Assembly (NCBI RefSeq): GCF_030684215.1
Contig: NZ_JAUXOV010000074.1
Location: forward strand, 111,408 to 175,407
Length of the DNA: 64,000 bases
Direction: 5' to 3'
Origin: Pseudotabrizicola sp.
GTDB lineage: Bacteria > Pseudomonadota > Alphaproteobacteria > Rhodobacterales > Rhodobacteraceae
In this document: piece after piece, positions 59,334 through 64,000 of the stretch
Numbering within the stretch: the first letter of the stretch is position 1
Layout: the number at the start of each line of letters is the position of its first letter
The notes under the pieces: generated by a model
The model's database searches: none
What the model saw: only the letters and a program-made list of their open reading frames with translations
What the model was told of the DNA's origin: nothing
Translations under genes and position numbers: made by a program

Positions 59334-60392
59334 TCAGAGCCAGTCTGCGCGACCGGTTCCTGTGGCATCGGCCACCGAGGCAAAACCGTCTTTGGCCAGC
59401 AAAGCATCAAGGCCATGCGCAATGCGGGCAGCAAGGCCGATGCCTTGATACACCATCGCAGTGTAAAGCTGCACCGCCGAGGCGCCCGCGCGGATCTTGG
59501 CATAGGCCTGTTCGGCGGTGCTTATACCGCCAACACCGATCAACGGCAGGTGTCCTTGGGTTGCCTGCGACAGTTGCGCCAGCACGCGGGTAGACTTTTC
59601 GAACAATGGCGCCCCGGAAAGACCGCCCATTTCACTGCGCGATGCACTTTTCAAACCTTCGCGCGAAAGCGTGGTGTTTGTGGCGATGATACCCGCCAGC
59701 CCTGCCGCCAAGGCAATATCGCCAATCTCTGCCACCTCATCCGGGGTCAGATCGGGGGCGATCTTCAGGAACACCGGGATCGGGCTGGCCAGCGCTTCGC
59801 GCACCTCCATCACCCGCGCCAAAAGCGCCGACAGCGCCTCGGCCCCTTGCAGATCACGCAGCTTTTCGGTGTTGGGAGAACTGACATTGACAGTGGCGAA
59901 ATCAACATGCGGGCCACAGACAGCCAGCACATGCGCAAAATCCGCAGCACGATCGGGCGAGGTTTTGTTGGCCCCAAGATTCAGTCCAATCGGCAGGCTG
60001 CGCGGACGCTTTGCCAGACGCTCTGCAATGGCCTGCATGCCGTCATTGTTGAAGCCAAAGCGATTGATCGCAGCGTGGTCTTCGGACAGGCGGAACAGGC
60101 GCGGCTTTGAGTTGCCGGGCTGTGCCAAAGGTGTGGCGGCCCCCACCTCCAGAAACCCGAACCCTGACCGCGCCAATGCGGCCAGCGCAGTTGCGTTCTT
60201 GTCGAAGCCAGCGGCAAGGCCCACCGGGTTGGCCAGCGTCATGCCTGCAACGGTGCAGGCCAGGCGCGGCGATGTCACCACCCCCGGCAGTGGAACCAAG
60301 CCTGCGTTCAGGGCTTTGAGAGACAGGCCATGCGCCGTTTCAGGGTCAAGGCGATGCAGTGCGGCCAGACCCGCGCGTTCAATCAGGTTCAC
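59334..60392 (-). CDS. pyrD: dihydroorotate dehydrogenase (quinone), class 2
   Basis: A 352-residue membrane-associated flavoenzyme of pyrimidine synthesis, oxidising dihydroorotate with quinone. The class 2 N-terminal helices ([26 protein letters not shown]) are present. FMN/substrate motifs follow: [42 protein letters not shown] (base Ser) and [12 protein letters not shown]. The start is a GTG (60392) that overlaps the DUF952 stop by four bases; an ATG-started longer frame runs out of the family. Confidence 0.95.
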   Translation of the reverse strand: MNLIERAGLAALHRLDPETAHGLSLKALNAGLVPLPGVVTSPRLACTVAGMTLANPVGLAAGFDKNATALAALARSGFGFLEVGAATPLAQPGNSKPRLFRLSEDHAAINRFGFNNDGMQAIAERLAKRPRSLPIGLNLGANKTSPDRAADFAHVLAVCGPHVDFATVNVSSPNTEKLRDLQGAEALSALLARVMEVREALASPIPVFLKIAPDLTPDEVAEIGDIALAAGLAGIIATNTTLSREGLKSASRSEMGGLSGAPLFEKSTRVLAQLSQATQGHLPLIGVGGISTAEQAYAKIRAGASAVQLYTAMVYQGIGLAARIAHGLDALLAKDGFASVADATGTGRADWL

Positions 60393-60727
60393 CAGACACC
60401 CTCGGGAAAAATATGGCCCGTTGCACCAAGCGGCAGGGATTTGTCCCACACCACATCCGACATCTGCAAACTGCGGTACAGGTGGGGGAACAAATCGCCA
60501 CCGCGCGACGGCTCCCACTTCAGGGCAGGGCCAAGAGCATCAGACCGGAAGGCGACAAGTACAAGATCGCTTTCGGTGCCAAAGTACCGTGCGGCGGTGT
60601 CGGCCACCTGAGCGGCGGTGGAAAAATGGACAAAGCCATCCGCCAGATCGACAGGGGCTCCGGCGGTTTCACCGGCGGCGCGAAAGGCATCCCATTCGGG
60701 GCGACGTAAGATCTTGTAAATCAGCAT
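60389..60727 (-). CDS. DUF952 domain protein
   Basis: A 112-residue protein matching DUF952: [35 protein letters not shown] and [15 protein letters not shown] at the ends. The fold is related to ADP-ribosyltransferase-like glutathione-independent proteins, and the function is unknown. Its stop overlaps the pyrD GTG start, so the two are coupled in translation, a linkage common in Rhodobacteraceae. It is divergent from the nucleotidase gene across 164 bases. Confidence 0.88.
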   Translation of the reverse strand: MLIYKILRRPEWDAFRAAGETAGAPVDLADGFVHFSTAAQVADTAARYFGTESDLVLVAFRSDALGPALKWEPSRGGDLFPHLYRSLQMSDVVWDKSLPLGATGHIFPEGVW

Positions 60728-60891
60728 GGCTTTCCATGCACATTGCGCAGGCTTTGGTCAATGGTCTGCGCTGTCATCCGGGCTTTGCAGAGATGACGCA
60801 AGGTCAGCCCAGCCGCAACGGAACACATGGGTTTGACTCGATCCACTGCGCGAGTCAGGCTGACGCTATCAACCAACAAGGGAATCCAAGT

Positions 60892-62490
60892 ATGAAAAAC
60901 CATTTGCTGGGGACCGCCGCCGTCATCACCCTCTGGGCAGGCGCGGCACAGGCGGATTACACGCTGCATGTGCTTCATATCAATGACTTGCACAGCCGGA
61001 TCGAGGCGGTGAATGCCTTTGACTCGACCTGCTCCGCCGAGGACGCCGCCGAAAACAAGTGCTTTGGCGGGATCGCCCGCCTCGCGACCAAGGTGAATGA
61101 GCTGCGCGACAGCCTGACGGCTGCGGGCCAGAATGTGATCTTTGTGGATGCAGGAGATCAGTTTCAGGGCAGTCTGATGTTCACCACCTATCGTGGCGCA
61201 GTTGAAGCCGAATTTCTGGAGCAGCTTAAGCCAGATGCGATGGCACTTGGGAATCATGAGTTTGACGATGGCCCCGAAGGGCTGGCCGATTTTCTGGACA
61301 AGGTCACCTTCCCGGTGATCTCTGGCAACGTTGATGTGAGCCAATCCAATGTGCTGGCAGGTCGGGTGCAGAACCATGTGGTGCTGGACATTGGCGGCGA
61401 GAAAATCGGCATCATTTCGGCGCTGGCGACCGATACCACAGAAACCTCCAGCCCCGGCAACACGGTGATTTTTCAAGACGAGATTGACAGCCTGAAAGCC
61501 GATGTCGCCACGCTGGAGGCCGAAGGCGTGACCAAGATCATCGCCGTAACCCATGTTGGCTATAACCGTGACCAAGAGATTGCCGCCATGGTGCCGGGTA
61601 TTGACGCCGTGGTCGGCGGCCACAGCCATACCTATCTGTCGGCGACGGACCCAAAGCGGGCTGGTCCCTATCCCACCTGGGTCAGCCAGGAGTCTGGCGC
61701 GATGGTTCCGGTGGTGCAGGCCTATGCCTATTCTAAATACCTTGGCCATCTGGAGCTGACCTTTGCCGATGACGGCACATTGCTGCATGCCGGAGGCAAC
61801 ACCATTTTGCTTGATGCCAGCGTCATCCCGGACCCGGCGATCGAGGCGCGCGTTGCCGAACTGGCCGGGCCGATCGAAGAGCTGAAAGCCAAGATCATCG
61901 GCGAGACGAGCGAGGCGATTGATGGCAGCCGCGAAACCTGCCGTCAGGGCGAATGCCAGATGGGCAACCTTGTGACCGACGCGATGCTTGACCGGGTTCA
62001 GGGTCAGGGCGTGACCATTGCCATCACCAACGGTGGCGGGTTGCGGGCGTCGATTGATGCGGGGCCTGTGTCGATGGGCGAGGCGCTGGGGGTTCTGCCG
62101 TTCCAGAACACGCTGTCCACCTTTACCGTCACCGGGGCCACCATCGTGGCCGCGCTGGAAAACGGGGTCAGCGGGCTGGAAGATGGTGCAGGCCGTTTTG
62201 CCCAAGTGGCCGGGATGAAATACACCTTTGATCCGGCGCAGCCTGCGGGCAGCCGCGTGTCGGATGTGATGGTCGGATCGGGCGACGACTGGGCACCAAT
62301 CGACTTGGCAGCAGATTACAACCTTGTGTCCAACAATTATATGCGCGGTGGCGGCGATGGCTACCGGATGTTTGTGAGTGCCAGCAACGCCTATGACTTC
62401 GGCCCCGACCTGGCCGATGTTCTGGCCGATTATCTGGCCAAGACGCAATCCTACACCCCCTATGTGGATGGTCGCATCACGCGGAAATAA
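60892..62490 (+). CDS. periplasmic 5'-nucleotidase / UDP-sugar hydrolase (UshA-like)
   Basis: A 532-residue secreted two-domain enzyme. A signal peptide (about 1-21, ITLWAGAAQA) is followed by the metallophosphatase domain with VLHINDLHSRIE (Asp, His), FVDAGDQFQGS, ALGNHEFDDGPEGL and the late VVGGHSHTYL. The C-terminal nucleotide-specificity domain includes CQMGNLVTDAMLD, NGGGLRASIDAG and NNYMRGGGDGY. It probably scavenges nucleotides in the periplasm. ATG 60892 begins the signal peptide. A lone CTGTCAT half-site upstream is not enough for a PhoB box. Confidence 0.92.
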   Translation: MKNHLLGTAAVITLWAGAAQADYTLHVLHINDLHSRIEAVNAFDSTCSAEDAAENKCFGGIARLATKVNELRDSLTAAGQNVIFVDAGDQFQGSLMFTTYRGAVEAEFLEQLKPDAMALGNHEFDDGPEGLADFLDKVTFPVISGNVDVSQSNVLAGRVQNHVVLDIGGEKIGIISALATDTTETSSPGNTVIFQDEIDSLKADVATLEAEGVTKIIAVTHVGYNRDQEIAAMVPGIDAVVGGHSHTYLSATDPKRAGPYPTWVSQESGAMVPVVQAYAYSKYLGHLELTFADDGTLLHAGGNTILLDASVIPDPAIEARVAELAGPIEELKAKIIGETSEAIDGSRETCRQGECQMGNLVTDAMLDRVQGQGVTIAITNGGGLRASIDAGPVSMGEALGVLPFQNTLSTFTVTGATIVAALENGVSGLEDGAGRFAQVAGMKYTFDPAQPAGSRVSDVMVGSGDDWAPIDLAADYNLVSNNYMRGGGDGYRMFVSASNAYDFGPDLADVLADYLAKTQSYTPYVDGRITRK

Positions 62491-62509
62491 CCCAAGAAGC
62501 CACAAAGTC

Positions 62510-62540
62510 GGGGCCGCTGGAAGCAGCGGCCCCTTGTTTT
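62510..62540 (+). terminator. terminator of the 5'-nucleotidase gene
   Basis: GGGGCCGCT (62510-62518) pairs with AGCGGCCCC (62525-62533), followed by TTGTTTT. Confidence 0.85.
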
Positions 62541-62700
62541 ATGGGGCCACTATGTCGGCCGCGCTCAGCACGACCTTGCAAAACCAGCCGTTTGGGCGCA
62601 TAGCTTGGCACAACGGGTGACCGGGCCCCTCTGGCAGGACTCTGCGGCAATCCTGCGATGTCGGCACCTGAACCGACGCTTGCCGCACGGTATTTTCCTC

Positions 62701-63774
62701 ATGCTTTCCACAGATGCAATGCAGCGCTCGACGCTGTCATATTTCACATGGGCCTTTATCGTCACGGGCATTGGTCTGGCGCTTGGCCTTTGGCTGGGGT
62801 TCAGCACGGAACATACCTTTGGTGGAGCGATGAAGGTGTTTTTCATAGTCAGCGTTCTGGCTGTGCTGGAAATCTCACTGTCGTTCGACAATGCCATCGT
62901 CAATGCCAACAAGCTCAAGGACATGACCCCGGTCTGGCAACAGCGTTTTCTGACATGGGGCATCCTTATTGCCGTTTTCGGCATGCGGATTGTGTTTCCG
63001 CTTTTGATTGTGGTGATCGCCGCCAATGTCGGGCCGTGGTCGGCGCTTGTGATGGCAGCAAGCCAGCCCGAGGAATACAGCCGCATCATGCATGAAGCAC
63101 ATCTGCCGATTGCGGCCTTTGGAGGCACATTTCTGATGATGGTGGCGCTGTCGTTCTTTTTCGACCACGAGAAAGACATCCATTGGGTGCGCTGGATGGA
63201 AGAAAAGGTCTCGGCCTATTCGTCGGTCAAGGGGATCGAGATTGCCTTTGTGCTGGTGGTCATGCTGGCGTTTTCCGAGGTGATCGAGGCCCAGAAGGGC
63301 GCGGCCTATGCGACCACCTTTTTCCATGCCGCAATCTGGGGCTTGCTGACCTTCCTGCTGGTCGAGGTGCTGGGCGGTGTGCTGGACCGCAGCCAGCAGG
63401 TGCTGGAAGGTGCTGCAAAGGGCGGTCTGGGTGCGTTTTTGTATCTGGAGGTTCTGGATGCCAGTTTCAGCTTTGACGGCGTGATCGGGGCCTTTGCACT
63501 GTCGTCAAACCTGTTCATCATCGCCATCGGGCTTGGGATTGGCGCCATGTATGTGCGGTCCATGACCATCATGCTGGTGGAACGCGGCACGCTGGCGCAA
63601 TACCGCTATCTGGAACACGGCGCATTCTATGCCATCCTGATCCTGTCGGTGATCATGTATGTGCAGACACTGACCCATATTCCCGAGGTGATCACGGGTC
63701 TGGGCGGCGCAAGTCTGATCGGAATTGCCTTGTGGTCGTCAATTCGCTGGAACAAGGCAAATCCGGCAGAGTGA
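62701..63774 (+). CDS. DUF475 integral membrane protein (TerC-related)
   Basis: A 357-residue protein with about nine membrane helices. The family acidic motifs within helices are LEISLSFDNAIVNANKLKDM near residue 60 and LEVLDASFSFDGVIGAFAL near 260. These pairs of Asp/Asn are shared with TerC and suggest metal-ion handling; transport of manganese or similar is only inferred. The frame begins at 62605, but the ATG at 62701 precedes the first helix; an ATG at 62719 is also possible. The 160-base upstream region shows no riboswitch that I can identify. Confidence 0.82.
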   Translation: MLSTDAMQRSTLSYFTWAFIVTGIGLALGLWLGFSTEHTFGGAMKVFFIVSVLAVLEISLSFDNAIVNANKLKDMTPVWQQRFLTWGILIAVFGMRIVFPLLIVVIAANVGPWSALVMAASQPEEYSRIMHEAHLPIAAFGGTFLMMVALSFFFDHEKDIHWVRWMEEKVSAYSSVKGIEIAFVLVVMLAFSEVIEAQKGAAYATTFFHAAIWGLLTFLLVEVLGGVLDRSQQVLEGAAKGGLGAFLYLEVLDASFSFDGVIGAFALSSNLFIIAIGLGIGAMYVRSMTIMLVERGTLAQYRYLEHGAFYAILILSVIMYVQTLTHIPEVITGLGGASLIGIALWSSIRWNKANPAE

Positions 63775-63926
63775 CTGGAGCGGGCGGCGGGCGACAGGGA
63801 CGTTAAATCGAACCTTGTCGTCTGCCACTTTATCCAGCGTTCTCAATTACTTCCGGGCCCGCTAGGCTCCAGACCCATTGATTTCAGGTTGTTGGCGTGA
63901 TTCAGGCTCCGCAAGGAGACCGATCC
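63775..63926. other. junction between chromosome and insertion sequence
   Basis: A 152-base region without a gene. From about 63866 (GGCTCCAGACCCATTGATTT) the sequence looks like the leader of an IS5-type element, including CAGGCTCCGCAAGGAGACCG. The inverted-repeat end cannot be fixed because the other end lies outside the window. Confidence 0.4.
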
Positions 63927-64000
63927 ATGAGCAACCTCTACTGGCTGACTGACGAGCAGATGGCTCGGCTTAAACCCTTTTTCCCCAAGAGCCACGGGGT
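63866..64000 (+). mobile_element. left part of an IS5-family insertion sequence
   Basis: Leader plus transposase start. It is the only mobile-element sign in the window. The left boundary is approximate; a duplicated target site and right inverted repeat would be needed to fix it. Confidence 0.6.
63927..64000 (+). CDS. IS5-family transposase, N-terminal fragment at window edge
   Basis: Twenty-four codons (MSNLYWLTDEQMARLKPFFP then KSHG) match the start of IS5-family transposases of the IS427/IS1031-like branch, whose N-terminal domain begins with W-L-T-D/E-x-Q-M. GCAAGGAGACC provides a ribosome site before ATG 63927. The rest, including the DDE residues, is beyond the window. Whether the element is intact cannot be judged. 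Confidence 0.75.
   Translation, partial: MSNLYWLTDEQMARLKPFFPKSHG

Noticed and set aside
60771..60777. Pho box upstream of the 5'-nucleotidase gene
   Set aside because: Only one CTGTCAT half-site is present; no second half-site lies at the required 11-base spacing.
60721..62505. Minus-strand frame of 594 codons
   Set aside because: Antisense shadow of the 5'-nucleotidase gene, which has an intact signal peptide and catalytic motifs.

Overview
The window reads as a chromosomal segment of an alphaproteobacterium of the Rhodobacteraceae (Rhodobacter/Roseobacter group). It has GC-rich coding sequence throughout, a DUF1127 gene followed by a CCUCCUCCC 'cuckoo' small-RNA array (known from Rhodobacter sphaeroides as ccaF1-CcsR), an Irr-fabA-fabB-fabI neighbourhood, an RpoH with an intact RpoH box, a methylation-type phosphatidylcholine pathway (psd-pssA-pmtA) and a SitABCD-type metal transporter. 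About 67 protein genes and two tRNAs are supported. Nearly all are intact housekeeping genes. There is no prophage, CRISPR array or integrated element apart from the start of an IS5-type insertion sequence at the right edge.

Layout. 1-1009: heat-shock-like promoter, DUF1127 gene and five tandem CcsR-like sRNA units (ten CCTCCTCCC loops) closed by a terminator. 1010-8288: BenE transporter, UvrD/PcrA helicase, pyruvate carboxylase. 8441-8797: tRNA-Gly(GCC) and, on the other strand, tRNA-Tyr(GTA). 8936-10312: RlmB-type methyltransferase and a CoA-binding protein. 10437-15335: histidine genes hisB, hisH, hisA, hisF, hisE on the minus strand, interrupted by glsA (overlapping hisH), an Ada zinc-domain stub and a DUF2147 gene. 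15365-18775: four-gene metal ABC transporter with two Fur-type boxes at its promoter. 18879-23795: small secreted protein, GT-like protein, LysE exporter/Lrp regulator pair, metY, SIMPL protein. 23969-28978: a 1045-residue Pro/Ala-rich membrane protein and divergent cobT/cobS. 29027-35323: carD, fdxA, an Hsp15-like protein, a Suv3-like helicase, a TPR protein, an SCP2 protein and a lysophospholipase. 35413-40161: the Anbu proteasome-like cluster. 40330-45825: exonuclease plus ATP-dependent ligase pair, oligoendopeptidase F and a B12-binding regulator. 46019-49164: a Gfo/Idh/MocA dehydrogenase and the phosphatidylcholine genes. 49387-52257: rpoH, rluD, a small membrane protein and irr. 52421-56388: fabA, a Hint-domain gene on the opposite strand, fabB and fabI. 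56451-63774: glutamine-synthetase-like ligase, class III aminotransferase, DUF952-pyrD, 5'-nucleotidase and a DUF475 membrane protein.

Working together. The sRNA array and RpoH point to the heat-shock/oxidative-stress circuit described in R. sphaeroides. The Sit-type transporter with Fur-type boxes, together with Irr, suggests metal-responsive control. psd-pssA-pmtA gives PS, then PE, then PC. fabA-fabB-fabI makes and elongates unsaturated fatty acids.

The most unusual signals are: the five-unit sRNA array with folded spacers; a dispersed intergenic element built on GAGTATTT/GATATTT plus one of three A-rich tails (ten copies, one of which supplies the end of the ligase reading frame and two of which form a 127-bp inverted repeat); the Hint gene between fabA and fabB; an extra membrane protein inside the Anbu cluster; the 1045-residue protein; and two intergenic palindromes with the same half-sites.
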